Translations under genes and position numbers: made by a program
Part shown: positions 52,162-61,289 of the stretch, one piece after another
Layout: each line of letters opens with the position of its first letter
How positions within the stretch are numbered: position 1 is the stretch's first letter
NCBI GenBank assembly: GCA_963786765.1
Contig: CAWBAJ010000002.1
Coordinates: forward strand, 1-64,000
DNA: 64,000 bases
Reading direction: 5' to 3'
From: DATKNA01 sp963786765
GTDB taxonomy: Bacteria > Actinomycetota > Actinomycetes > Actinomycetales > Kineosporiaceae
Notes under the pieces: model-generated
Databases searched by the model: none
What the model was told of the DNA's origin: nothing
Seen by the model: only the letters and a program-made list of their open reading frames with translations

Positions 52162-52383
52162 CACACCTGCTGGACCCGGGCCCTGGGAGCCTCGTCGAGC
52201 ACGACGGCCTGGGCCACGACGAGCCGGGTGCCGTCGAAGGTGAGGGTCGGGGTCGCCGTGCAGCCGGTACCCCTCGTCGAGGGCCCGGCTGACCCGTTCG
52301 CAGAAGGCGGCGTCGTCCGGGCCGGTCAGCAGCCGGTACCGGAGCCGCTCTCCGCGCTCGTCGTCCACGGGCCGACCCGTCAT
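52162..52383 (-). CDS. DUF1737 domain protein (one frameshift)
   Basis: About 73 residues on the minus strand. ATG at 52383 gives MTGRPVDDERGERLRYRLLT, then GPDDAAFCERVSRALDEGYR and LHGDP; after a one-base shift near 52250 it continues TLTFDGTRLVVAQAVVLDEA and ends VQQV at a TGA (52164-52162). RYRLLTGPDDAAFCxRVSxALxEGYxLHGxP is the DUF1737 pattern. A small soluble protein of unknown function; lies between DUF2089 and gabT. Confidence 0.72.
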
Positions 52384-52504
52384 CGCACACCTCCGCCTGC
52401 CCGGCCCGCGCGGGTCGCACGGGACCGGCACCAGTCTGGCCTCTGACTCGTGTCCTGCCCTACCGTGGGAGGCATCCAGCCGAGCGCACCCCGGGGAGCC
52501 CGTC

Positions 52505-53879
52505 ATGACCGACACGCTGCAGCCGGCCGCCGCCGAGCAGGAGCAGGTGCCCACGATCTCCGGCGTCGAGCAGAGGCGCGTGCTGCGGACGCCGATCCCC
52601 GGCCCGCGGTCGCAGGCCCTGCAGGCGCGCAAGACCTCCGCCGTCGCGGCGGGCGTCGGGGTGACGCTGCCGGTCTACGTCGCGCGTGCCGGCGGCGGCG
52701 TCCTCGTCGACGTGGACGGCAACCAGCTCATCGACTTCGGCTCGGGCATCGCGGTGACGTCGGTCGGCAACGCGGCGACGCGCGTCGTCCAGGGTGTGCA
52801 GGAACAGGTGGAGCAGTTCACGCACACCTGTTTCATGGTGACCCCGTACGAGGGCTACCTGGCGGTGTGCGAGGCACTGAACCGGCTCACCCCCGGCGAC
52901 CACGAGAAGCGGTCGGCCCTGTTCAACTCCGGGGCGGAGGCCGTGGAGAACGCGGTCAAGATCGCCCGGCGCTACACCGGCCGCGACGCCGTCGCCGTCT
53001 TCGACCACGCCTACCACGGCCGCACGAACCTGACGATGGCGATGACGGCGAAGAACATGCCGTACAAGGACGGCTTCGGCCCGTTCGCCGGGGAGATCTA
53101 TCGCGCGCCGATGTCGTACCCGTTCCGGGACGGCGACGAGGTCGACGGCGCCGCCGCGGCGGAGCGGGCGATCCTGCTGCTGGAGAAGCAGGTCGGTGCG
53201 AACCGGCTGGCGGCGGTCGTGATCGAGCCCATCCAGGGCGAGGGCGGGTTCGTCGTGCCCGCCCCCGGCTTCCTGCCGGCGCTGGCCGACTGGTGCTCCG
53301 CCAACGGCGTCCTGTTCGTCGCCGACGAGATCCAGAGCGGGTTCGCCCGAACCGGCGACCTGTTCGCGTGCGACCACGAGGGGGTCGTGCCCGACCTGAT
53401 CACGACCGCCAAGGGGATCGCGGGCGGCCTGCCGCTGGCGGGCGTCACGGGCCGGGCAGAGATCATGGACTCGGTCCACTCCGGCGGCCTGGGCGGGACC
53501 TACGGCGGCAACCCCGTCGCGTGCGCGGCCGCGCTCGGCGCCATCGCGACGATCGAGGAGGACGACCTGCCGGCGAGGGCGCGGCACATCGAGGAGCTCA
53601 TGCGCCCCCGGCTGGAGGCGCTGGCCGCGCAGCACCCCGAGATCGGCGACGTCCGCGGCCGGGGCGCCATGCTGGCGATCGAGATCGTGCGGTTCGGCTC
53701 GCTAGCGCCCGACGCAGAGCGCACCGCCCGGATCAGTGCGGCGTGCCATGCCGCCGGGCTCGTCACGCTCGACCTGCGGCACCTACGGGAACGTGCTGCG
53801 CTTCCTGCCGCCCCTGGTGACGCCGGACCACCTGATCCTCGAGGGCCTCGACATCCTCGAGCAGGCCATCGCCGGCTGA
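52505..53879 (+). CDS. gabT: 4-aminobutyrate aminotransferase (one frameshift near the end)
   Basis: Class III PLP aminotransferase moving the amino group of GABA to 2-oxoglutarate. 458 residues: LPVYVARAGGGVLVDVDGNQ, FTHTCFMVTPYEGYLAVCEA, LFNSGAEAVENAVKIARRYT, AVFDHAYHGRTNLTMAMTAK, VVIEPIQGEGGFVVPAPGFL, LFVADEIQSGFARTGDLFAC (cofactor Asp), LITTAKGIAGGLPLAGVTGR (PLP Lys) and GLGGTYGGNPVACAAALGAI. The shift near 53775 moves the end to YGNVLRFLPPLVTPDHLILE. ATG at 52505. The gene is followed by a strong terminator. GABA specificity rather than another omega-amino substrate is by overall resemblance. Confidence 0.93.
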
Positions 53880-53900
53880 CCCGCCCGGCGACCTGGCACC

Positions 53901-53938
53901 GAAAACGGGCCTACCGCCGTGCGGGTAGGCCCGTTTTC
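53901..53938. terminator. Bidirectional terminator between gabT and the zinc-ribbon gene
   Basis: GAAAACGGGCCTACC (53901-53915) and GGTAGGCCCGTTTTC (53924-53938) form a perfect 15-bp stem with an 8-base loop, with A and T tracts at the ends on both strands: a classical rho-independent structure serving both convergent genes. Confidence 0.95.
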
Positions 53939-53957
53939 AGTGCACAAGTCGTGGGCT

Positions 53958-54701
53958 CTACAGGCCGGAGTCGGGCGTGCGGACGAGGATCCGCCCGCAC
54001 TCCTCGCACCGCAGCACCGCGTCAGGGCCGGCCGACCGGAACCGCCCGATGTCGGTCGCGTTCAGCTCGATCCGGCAGCCCTCGCAACGGCGCTGGTAGA
54101 GCCGCGCGGCGCCCACGCCGCCGTGGGCGTCGCGCACCTTCTCGTAGAGCGCGAGCAGGTCGCCCGGAACGCCCGCGGCTGCGTCCGCGCGAGCTCCGGA
54201 CTCCGTGCCGGCCTCGGCGTCGATGCCGGCCACGGTCTGGTCGCGGCGGCGCTCGATCTCGCCGATCTCGCCGTCGAGCCCGCCGGCCTGCTCCTCGAGC
54301 TCGTCCACCCGCGCCTCGGCGGCCTCGAGCTTCTCCATGACCTCGAGCTCGGCGTCCTCGAGGACGCTCTGTCGCTCGCCGAGCGGCCCCAGCTCGTGCT
54401 GGAGCGCCTGCATGTCCTTCGCGGAGCCCTGACCCGACTGCAGCCGCGCGTTGTTGCGGGCGACGCGGCTGCGCACCTGCTCGACGTCGGCCTCGGCCTT
54501 CGCGAGCTCGCGGCGCAGGTCGGAGGTGACGGTGCGGGCGGCGACGAGCTCGTCGGCGAGCGCGCGGCGTCGCAGCTGAAGCCGCTCGAGCTCGGCATGC
54601 TCCGGCAGCGTGCGCCGGCGGTGCGCGAGCTGGGCCAGGCGCGTGTCGTGGGCCTGGACGTCGAGCAGCCGCCACTGGTCCTGCGGAGCCGCGGTCACCA
54701 C
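53958..54701 (-). CDS. Coiled-coil protein with C-terminal C4 zinc ribbon
   Basis: 248 residues, intact. A long antiparallel coiled coil occupies residues 10-190 (RALADELVAARTVTSDLRRE; LEDAELEVMEKLEAAEARVD; ELEEQAGGLDGEIGEIERRR) and the C-terminus holds a zinc ribbon, LYQRRCEGCRIELNATDIGR and VLRCEECGRILVRTPDSGL. This is the conserved Rv2229c type, always next to a Nif3-like gene; proposed to bind nucleic acid, function unproven. GTG at 54701 follows AGGAGG. The Nif3-like gene ends about 230 bases upstream. Confidence 0.88.
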   Translation of the reverse strand: MVTAAPQDQWRLLDVQAHDTRLAQLAHRRRTLPEHAELERLQLRRRALADELVAARTVTSDLRRELAKAEADVEQVRSRVARNNARLQSGQGSAKDMQALQHELGPLGERQSVLEDAELEVMEKLEAAEARVDELEEQAGGLDGEIGEIERRRDQTVAGIDAEAGTESGARADAAAGVPGDLLALYEKVRDAHGGVGAARLYQRRCEGCRIELNATDIGRFRSAGPDAVLRCEECGRILVRTPDSGL

Positions 54702-54931
54702 GTCGGGGCACCTCCTGGGGCCTGGGGCCGGACGTCGGCCTGCGGCCACCCTAACGAAGCAGACGCTCTCGTCGGCGCGCGCGGGGTCGCATGATCGCCC
54801 GCTGTACCGCAGCAGGGTCGTGTCGGATCGGCCGCCAGGGGCGACACGCCCGTCGGGTTCCACCCGCGGTATAGCTGGCGATCACCGTTGCGCGGACAGG
54901 GTCCGGCGGCGGCGAGCAGCGACGCGGGAAC

Positions 54932-56110
54932 TCAGCGGACGACGCCGCCGGGGCTGGGCACGCGGAACGTCCACGGGTCGGTGCACTTGACGGACACGTG
55001 CACCTCGACCGGCGTCCCGGCCGCTTCGAGGGCCCCCTCGAGACGGTTCGCCACGCCGGCCAGCCACGGCCACTCGCTGGTCCAGTGCGCGACGTCCACG
55101 AGGTAAGGGCGCCCCTCGCCGGCCTGCTCCCGGGCCTCGCTCGCCACGTGGTGCCGGAGGTCTGCCGTGACGAAGACGTCGGCCCCGCTGGCGCGGACGG
55201 CGTCCAGCAGCCCGTCGCCCGCTCCCCCGCAGACCGCCACCCGCGAGACCTCGCCGACGGGATCGCCCGCGATCCGCACGCCCTGGGCAGACCCGGGCAG
55301 CGCCTCGGCGACCAGCATCGCGAACTCGCGCAACGTCGTGGGCGCAGCCAGCCGCCCGACCCGCCCGATGCCGCGGGGGCCGGACCAGGACGCGAGCTCG
55401 TACAGGTCGAACGCCGGCTCCTCGTACGGGTGGGCGGAGCGCAGCGCGGCGACGACGGCGGCACGGCGGCCGCGGGGCAGCACCATCTCGACGCGGTGCT
55501 CCGCGACCTCCGCGCGGCGGCCGATCTCGCCGATCGTCGGCCGGGCCCCGGTACCGGGCGTGAAGGTGCCCGTGCCGACGGCGGTGAAGGCGCAGCGCGA
55601 GTACTCGCCGATGTCCCCGGCGCCGGCCGCGGTCAGCGCATCGACCACCTTGTCGACGCCCTCCTCGGGGACGAACGTGACGATCTTGTCGATCGGGTCC
55701 GCGGCGTCGGCGGCGAGCGGCTCGAGATCGGTGAGGCCGAGCACGCGTGCGAGCGCGTCGCTCACCCCGGGCGCGGCGACGTCGGCGTTGGTGTGCGCGG
55801 CGTACAGGCCGCATCCGGACCGCACCAGGCGATGGACGACGCGACCCTTGGAGGAGGTGGCGGGGACGCCGTTCACCGGCCGCAGGAACAGCGGGTGATG
55901 CGTCAGCAGGAGGTCCGCGTGCCAGGCGACCGCCTCGTCGACGACGGCTTCGACGGGATCGACGGCGAGCAGCACCCGGCGCACGGGCGCCGCCGGGTCG
56001 CCGCAGACGAGCCCGACCGCGTCCCAGTCCCGTGCCCAGGCGGGGTCGTACATCTGCTCGAGCACGGAGACGACCTGGGCCAGGGTCGGCGTGCTGGTTT
56101 CGCTCGTCAC
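54932..56110 (-). CDS. Nif3-like dinuclear metal-centre protein
   Basis: Member of the NIF3/DUF34 family, sometimes annotated GTP cyclohydrolase type 2. 392 residues, intact. Metal-binding motifs: VSVLEQMYDPAWARDWDAVG, WHADLLLTHHPLFLRPVNGV (His pair), LYAAHTNADVAAPGVSDALA (His/Asp), and the C-terminal VFVTADLRHHVASEAREQAG ... YLVDVAHWTSEWPWL (His/Glu). The central PII-like insertion (IVTFVPEEGVDKVVDALTAA) is present. GTG at 56110; an ATG at 56131 is an alternative. Pairs with the zinc-ribbon gene as in mycobacteria (Rv2230c-Rv2229c). Function unknown despite conservation. Confidence 0.92.
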   Translation of the reverse strand: MTSETSTPTLAQVVSVLEQMYDPAWARDWDAVGLVCGDPAAPVRRVLLAVDPVEAVVDEAVAWHADLLLTHHPLFLRPVNGVPATSSKGRVVHRLVRSGCGLYAAHTNADVAAPGVSDALARVLGLTDLEPLAADAADPIDKIVTFVPEEGVDKVVDALTAAGAGDIGEYSRCAFTAVGTGTFTPGTGARPTIGEIGRRAEVAEHRVEMVLPRGRRAAVVAALRSAHPYEEPAFDLYELASWSGPRGIGRVGRLAAPTTLREFAMLVAEALPGSAQGVRIAGDPVGEVSRVAVCGGAGDGLLDAVRASGADVFVTADLRHHVASEAREQAGEGRPYLVDVAHWTSEWPWLAGVANRLEGALEAAGTPVEVHVSVKCTDPWTFRVPSPGGVVR

Positions 56111-56217
56111 GCCGGGAACGATAGTCGCCACGATGCCGCCTGACCATGGAAAGGTGAACTGTTCGCTATGTCTCGACTACGCACAGCTATCACCCCGATT
56201 GACGCCAGCAATTGCAG

Positions 56218-56290
56218 TGGGCCCGGCCGGGTTCGAACCGACGACAGCCGCGGTGTAAGCGCGGTGCTCTACCAGCTGAGCTACAGGCCC
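56218..56290 (-). tRNA. tRNA-Val (anticodon UAC)
   Basis: 73 nt on the minus strand, without encoded CCA. Acceptor GGGCCTG/CGGGCCC (one G-U), D-arm GCTC-AGCTGGTA-GAGC, anticodon arm CCGCG-CTTACAC-CGCGG with anticodon TAC, T-arm GTCGG-TTCGAAC-CCGGC, discriminator A. All four stems pair. Confidence 0.97.
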
Positions 56291-56300
56291 CCGACCATGG

Positions 56301-56760
56301 TCAGAGCGACGCCACGGCATTCCGGTAAGCGGACAGCGGGCGCGCCTCGCCCGGCCCGTTCACGACGCTCCATCGCAGCACCCCGGCCTGGTCGATCAGG
56401 AAAGTGCCCCGCACCGCGGCCCCCATGCTGTCGTTGAAGACCCCGTACGCCCGCGCGACCTCCCCGTGCGGCCAGAAGTCCGACAGCAGCGGGAAGTCGT
56501 ACTTCTCCGCCTCCGCCCACGCCCGCTGAGCGTGCACAGGGTCGCACGAGACGCCGACCAGCTGCACCGCGGCGTCCTCGAACTCCTCGAGGTGGTCCTG
56601 GAGCTCGCACAGCTCGCCCGTACAGATGCCCGAGAAGGCGAAGGGGTAGAAGACCAGGACGACGCCCCGCTCGTCCCGCGAAGTCGCTGAGGCGGACCGT
56701 GCGGCCGTGCTGGTCGCGCAGGGCGAAGTCGGGCGCGGGCGAGCCGATCTGGAGCGTCAT
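56301..56760 (-). CDS. ahpE: AhpE-type peroxiredoxin (one frameshift)
   Basis: Thiol peroxidase reducing hydroperoxides; actinobacterial AhpE is recycled by mycoredoxin/mycothiol. About 153 residues: MTLQIGSPAPDFALRDQHGR, then, after a shift near 56685, VVLVFYPFAFSGICTGELCE with the peroxidatic Cys in CTGELC, VQLVGVSCDPVHAQRAWAEA, FPLLSDFWPHGEVARAYGVF and TFLIDQAGVLRWSVVNGPGE. ATG at 56760. Ends 11 bases before the tRNA gene and starts 33 bases after the DUF3052 gene stop. Confidence 0.9.
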
Positions 56761-56792
56761 GCCGCCCAGTCTCTCAGCGTGGCCGGGAAGCG

Positions 56793-57234
56793 TCAGCGCC
56801 GGCCGCCGCGGGGCGTCGCCAGCCGCGTGCCCGTCCAGTCCTGGGAGGCGCTGATCGTGCTGGTGGCGTGCAGGCCCGCTGTGGGCGCGGCGTCCTCGAT
56901 CTCGGACGGCTCGACGTGCCCGGGCCGGCCCGACTTGGGGGTGAACAACCAGATGACGCCGCCCGTCGGCGAGGTTGGTCAGGGCGTCGACCAGGGCGTC
57001 GACGAGATCGCCGTCGTCCTCACGCCACCAGTAGATCGCCGCGTCGACGACGTCCTGCGCGTCCTCGTCCTCCAGCTCGTTGCCGGTCAGGGCCTCGACG
57101 GAGGCGCGCAGCGCGTCGTCGACGTCGTCGTCGTAGCCGAACTCCTGGACCACCTGCCCGGCCCGAAGACCGAGCCGGCTCGCCAAAGCCGTTTCTGCCG
57201 ACTGCTCCGCCGCGGACTCCGCGGTCGCGCCCAC
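56793..57234 (-). CDS. DUF3052 protein (one frameshift)
   Basis: About 146 residues, acidic: TALASRLGLRAGQVVQEFGY, DDDVDDALRASVEALTGNEL, EDAQDVVDAAIYWWREDDGD, LVDALVDALTNLADG and, after a shift near 56965, GVIWLFTPKSGRPGHVEPSE IEDAAPTAGLHATS. This is the conserved actinobacterial family found next to aceE (Rv2239c/Rv2240c region). GTG at 57234, divergent from aceE. Function unknown; the context links it to pyruvate dehydrogenase and peroxide defence. Confidence 0.85.
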
Positions 57235-57261
57235 CTTCAGTACCCTCCTCGTCGCTCAGTC

Positions 57262-57309
57262 GGCGACGGGAATCCTCCCGTCGCCGCGCACGCGGGCCCT
57301 CGAGGCCCG
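57262..57309. other. Two adjacent GC-rich hairpins in the DUF3052/aceE divergent region
   Basis: GGCGACGGGA-ATCC-TCCCGTCGCC (57262-57285) and GCGGGCC-CTCGA-GGCCCGC (within 57291-57309). They lie just upstream of the DUF3052 start, in what would be its 5' leader, and about 220 bases before aceE. Attenuation of DUF3052 is possible; no riboswitch class is recognised. Confidence 0.4.
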
Positions 57310-57525
57310 CGCACGCCCCGTGTGCCCCAGTCCACTGCACAGGGCACCCCCTGCGCAACCGTCAGGACCGGGGTGTCAGCGCGAGGGGGCGTGTTCGCCC
57401 GCATCCGTGCGGCTGGATGTGACGCGAGACGCTCTTGGGCATGAGGATGGAGGACGACGACCGCGCGCGTTCCGAGCGTGCCGCGGCCGGGACCGCGAAC
57501 GGACGGAACGAAGGGGACGATCGAC

Positions 57526-60269
57526 GTGGTTGCACGCGACGACGCAGGGCCCATCCTCAACGGCCTGCCCAGCCAGCTGCCCGACATCGACCCCGAGGAG
57601 ACGCAGGAGTGGCTCGCGTCACTGGACGGCGCGGTCGACGAACGCGGGCGCCTGCGTGCCCGCTACCTCATGCTCGCGCTGCTGCAGCGGGCCCGCGAAC
57701 GTGGTGTCGGCGTCCCCAGCCTCTCCTCGACCGACTACATCAACACCATCCCGCCCGAGGCGGAGCCCTGGTTCCCCGGCGACGAGGACATGGAGCGGCG
57801 CTACCGGGCGTGGACGCGGTGGAACGCAGCGATCATGGTTCACCGTGCGCAGCGGCCGGGGATCAGCGTGGGCGGGCACATCTCCACCTACGCCTCGTCG
57901 GCGACCCTCTACGAGGTCGGCTTCAACCACTTCTTCCGCGGCAAGGACGCCCCCGGCGGCGGTGACCAGGTCTACCTCCAGGGCCACGCCTCGCCCGGGA
58001 TCTACGCCCGGTCGTTCCTCGAGGGCCGGCTCTCCACCGACCAGCTCGACGGCTTCCGGCAGGAGCGGTCGCACCCGAGCGGGGGGCTGCCGTCGTACCC
58101 GCACCCACGGCTCATGCCGGACTACTGGGAGTTCCCGACCGTGTCGATGGGGCTCGGGCCCATCAACGCGATCTACCAGGCGCAGTTCAACAAGTACCTG
58201 CACGCTCGCGGCATCAAGGACACCTCCGACCAGCACGTCTGGGCGTTCCTCGGGGACGGCGAGATGGACGAGCCCGAGTCGCGCGGCGCGCTGCAGCTCG
58301 CCGCCGGCGAGGAGCTCGACAACCTCATCTTCGTCGTCAACTGCAACCTGCAGCGCCTGGACGGTCCCGTCCGGGGCAACGGGAAGATCATCCAGGAGCT
58401 CGAGTCGTTCTTCCGCGGAGCCGGCTGGAACGTCATCAAGGTGGTCTGGGGCCGCGAGTGGGACCCGCTGCTGGCCGCCGACCGCGACCACGCACTGGTC
58501 AACCTCATGAACGTCACCCCGGACGGCGACTACCAGACCTACCGCGCCGAGGACGGCGCCTTCATCCGCGAGCACTTCTTCGGGCGCGACCCCCGCACCC
58601 GGGCGATGGTCGCGAACATGTCGGACGCCGACATCTGGCGGCTCAAGCGCGGCGGACACGACTACCGCAAGGTCTACGCCGCGTACAAGGCCGCCGTGGA
58701 GCACACCGGCCAGCCGACGGTCATCCTCGCCAAGACGATCAAGGGCTACGGCCTCGGCCCGCACTTCGCCGGGCGCAACGCGACCCACCAGATGAAGAAG
58801 CTGACCCTGGAGGACCTCAAGCTCCTGCGCGACGGCCTGCGCATCCCCGTCAGCGACGAGCAGCTCGAGGCCGACCCGTACCTGCCGCCCTACTACCACC
58901 CCGGCGACGGCGACGAGATCATCGAGTACCTGCGCGAGCGCCGCCGGCGCCTGGGCGGCCCGGTACCGCAGCGGCGGGTCGCCGGCCAGTCCCTGAAACT
59001 GCCGGAGGGCGGCAGCTACGACGTCGCCAAGCGCGGTTCCGGCAAGCAGCCTGTGGCCACGACGATGGCGTTCGTCCGGCTGCTGCGCGACCTGATGCGC
59101 GACAAGGAGTTCGGCCCCCGGGTCGTGCCGATCATCCCGGACGAGGCGCGCACCTTCGGGATGGACTCGTTCTTCCCCACCTCGAAGATCTACAACCCGC
59201 ACGGCCAGCGCTACACGTCCGTGGACCGCGAGCTCATGCTCGCCTACAAGGAGTCGCAGAGCGGCCAGATCCTGCACCTCGGGATCAACGAGGCCGGCTC
59301 CGCGTCGGCCTTCACGGCTGCCGGATCGTCGTACGCGACCCACGGCGAGCCGATGGTGCCGATCTACATCTTCTACTCGATGTTCGGCTTCCAGCGGACC
59401 GGGGACGCGCTGTGGGCGGCCGCCGACCAGATGGTGCGAGGCTTCCTGATCGGGGCGACCGCCGGCCGCACCACGCTGACCGGCGAGGGCCTGCAGCACG
59501 CAGACGGGCATTCCCCCTGCTCGCCGCCACGAACCCGGCCGTGATCGCCTACGACCCTGCCTACGCCTACGAGATCGGGCACATCGTCCGCGACGGGCTG
59601 CGGCGCATGTACGGCGAGTCGCCGGAGAACGTCTACTACTACCTCACCGTCTACAACGAGCCCTACGTGCAGCCCGCCGAGCCGGAGGGTCTCGACGTCG
59701 AGGGCGTGCTGCGTGGCATGTACCTGCTGCGGCCCAGCGACCTGACGGACGGCGACCGGCCGCGCGGGCAGATCCTCGCCTCCGGCGTGGCGGTGCCGTG
59801 GGCGCTCGAGGCGCAGCACCTGCTGCGGGACGACTGGGGCGTCGCAGCGGACGTCTGGAGCGTGACGAGCTGGAGCGAGCTGCGCCGCGACGGCCTGCGC
59901 TGCGACGAGCAGGCCTTCGTCCAGCCGGGGTCGGAGAGGCAGGTGCCGTACGTCACGCAGCGGCTGGCGAACGCACCCGGCCCGGTGGTCGCCGTCAGCG
60001 ACTACATGCGCCAGGTGCAGGACCAGATCCGGCCCTGGATCCCGAGCGACTACGCCTCCCTCGGGACGGACGGGTTCGGGTTCTCCGACACCCGCCCCGC
60101 CGCACGCCGGTTCTTCCTGGTCGACGGCCCGTCGGTCGCGACCCGGCTCCTGCTCCAGCTGGCGGAGCGAGGCGAGATCGACCCATCCCTGCCCGGTCAG
60201 GCGATCGAGAAGTACCGGCTGCACGACGTGGCCGCCGGCACGACGGGCTCGACGGGCGGGGAGGCCTGA
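57526..60269 (+). CDS. aceE: Pyruvate dehydrogenase E1 component, homodimeric type (one frameshift)
   Basis: Thiamine-diphosphate-dependent decarboxylation of pyruvate for the PDH complex. About 915 residues: QRPGISVGGHISTYASSATL, GHASPGIYARSFLEG, LGPINAIYQAQFNKYLHARG, VWAFLGDGEMDEPESRGALQ, the ThDP motif GDGEMDEPES...NCNLQ (IFVVNCNLQRLDGPVRGNGK), TIKGYGLG, ARTFGMDSFFPTSKIYNPHG, YIFYSMFGFQRTGDALWAAA. Near 59505 one C is missing from a C-run, moving frame from LQHADGHS to PLLAATNPAVIAYDP. GTG at 57526 follows AAGGGG. It is followed by a hairpin made of the interspersed repeat. Confidence 0.96.
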
Positions 60270-60280
60270 CCCCCAGTTCA

Positions 60281-60345
60281 GCGGCGATCAAGAAAAGTTG
60301 GGGATCATGGCGAACCATGATCCCCAACTTTTCCTTGATCGCCGC
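60281..60345. repeat. Head-to-head pair of the interspersed repeat forming a long hairpin
   Basis: GCGGCGATCAAGAAAAGTTG... (60281-60310) is mirrored by ...CAACTTTTCCTTGATCGCCGC (60315-60345): 30-base arms with a single bulged base and a CGAA loop. It lies 12 bases after the aceE stop and 12 before the stop of the convergent gene, so it can terminate both transcripts. Confidence 0.92.
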
Positions 60346-60356
60346 AAGGGGGCGGG

Positions 60357-61073
60357 TCAGGGTCGCTTGAAGAGCTTCTTCTCGCGGATGTCGACGACCG
60401 GGATCTGCCCGCTGGGCGGCCCGGCGGCGGCGCGGGCCCGCTCCGCCTCCTCCACCACGCGCTGCAGCTCCGGCCGCACCTGCTCGACCTTCTCCCGGTC
60501 CGGGTGCGAGGCCACCAGCACGTCGAGCGTGCGGCGCGCGTCCGCGGTGCGTCCGGCCTCGGCCGCGGCGAGGACAAGCTGGCGCCCCACCTCGACCACG
60601 TGCTCCTTGAGCCGCCAGTGGCCGACACCGAGGCCGAGCCCCTCGGCCGGCAGCCCCTCCTCGCGGAGCATCTGCACCGCCGTGGCGAGGGCGCAGCCGG
60701 TGGGGTCGCGGTCCGAGGCGGTGGCCAGCCGGCGCAGCGCCTGTTCGCGGTCGTCGTGCACCGAGAGCCGGCCCATCTCGATCAAGGGGTACCAGGCCCG
60801 CGGCGAGTGAGCGAGCTCCTCGGCGAGGGACCAGACTGCGTCGTTCGCGCCCGTGCGGGGGTCACCGCCCTGGTGCCCCTGGTCCGCGTGCGCGCAGACG
60901 ATCTCGGCGAGGGCGTGGAAGGACTCGACGTCGTTGGGGTTCTCTCGGAGCACGGACCACAGCCGCGCCTCCTCCGCCGGCGTGGGCGCCACCGGCGCCG
61001 CTGCCGCGGGCCGCCGCGGTGCCGGTGGCTGCTCCCCGGCCAGCCGTCGCCGGATGCGGTCGAGTACTCCCAT
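60357..61073 (-). CDS. Cytosolic helical-repeat protein of unknown function
   Basis: 239 residues, intact. After a short Pro/Ala-rich segment, TPR-like helices follow: EEARLWSVLRENPNDVESFH, SLAEELAHSPRAWYPLIEMG, REQALRRLATASDRDPTGCA, GRQLVLAAAEAGRTADARRT and LDVLVASHPDREKVEQVRPE, then a final basic VDIREKKLFKRP. No signal peptide or catalytic motif. ATG at 61073 follows GGGAGGGAC. It lies between aceE and the fatty-acid genes, divergent from fasR. Role unknown. Confidence 0.72.
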   Translation of the reverse strand: MGVLDRIRRRLAGEQPPAPRRPAAAAPVAPTPAEEARLWSVLRENPNDVESFHALAEIVCAHADQGHQGGDPRTGANDAVWSLAEELAHSPRAWYPLIEMGRLSVHDDREQALRRLATASDRDPTGCALATAVQMLREEGLPAEGLGLGVGHWRLKEHVVEVGRQLVLAAAEAGRTADARRTLDVLVASHPDREKVEQVRPELQRVVEEAERARAAAGPPSGQIPVVDIREKKLFKRP

Positions 61074-61289
61074 GTGTCCCTCCCGAGCTGAGGCCGACCC
61101 GTCCGGACGCCTCCACGTCGACAGCCCGGTCCGCCGGGTCTCTCCCGGTGCCGGTTCGACCCTAACCCGGCCCGCTGCCCTTGGCGACCACGCTGGTGCC
61201 CCCTTGCGCGCTCCCCCGAACAGCGGGTGAGGTGGCGGAATGGGACGCCGACCAGCGCTCGAGCGACCTGTCCGGTGCGGGGCAGGCCG

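Noticed and set aside
57237..57310. Riboswitch in front of DUF3052 or aceE
   Set aside because: Only simple GC hairpins are visible; no conserved riboswitch core could be matched.
57619..59511. 630-residue minus-strand frame
   Set aside because: Antisense to aceE; no family features.
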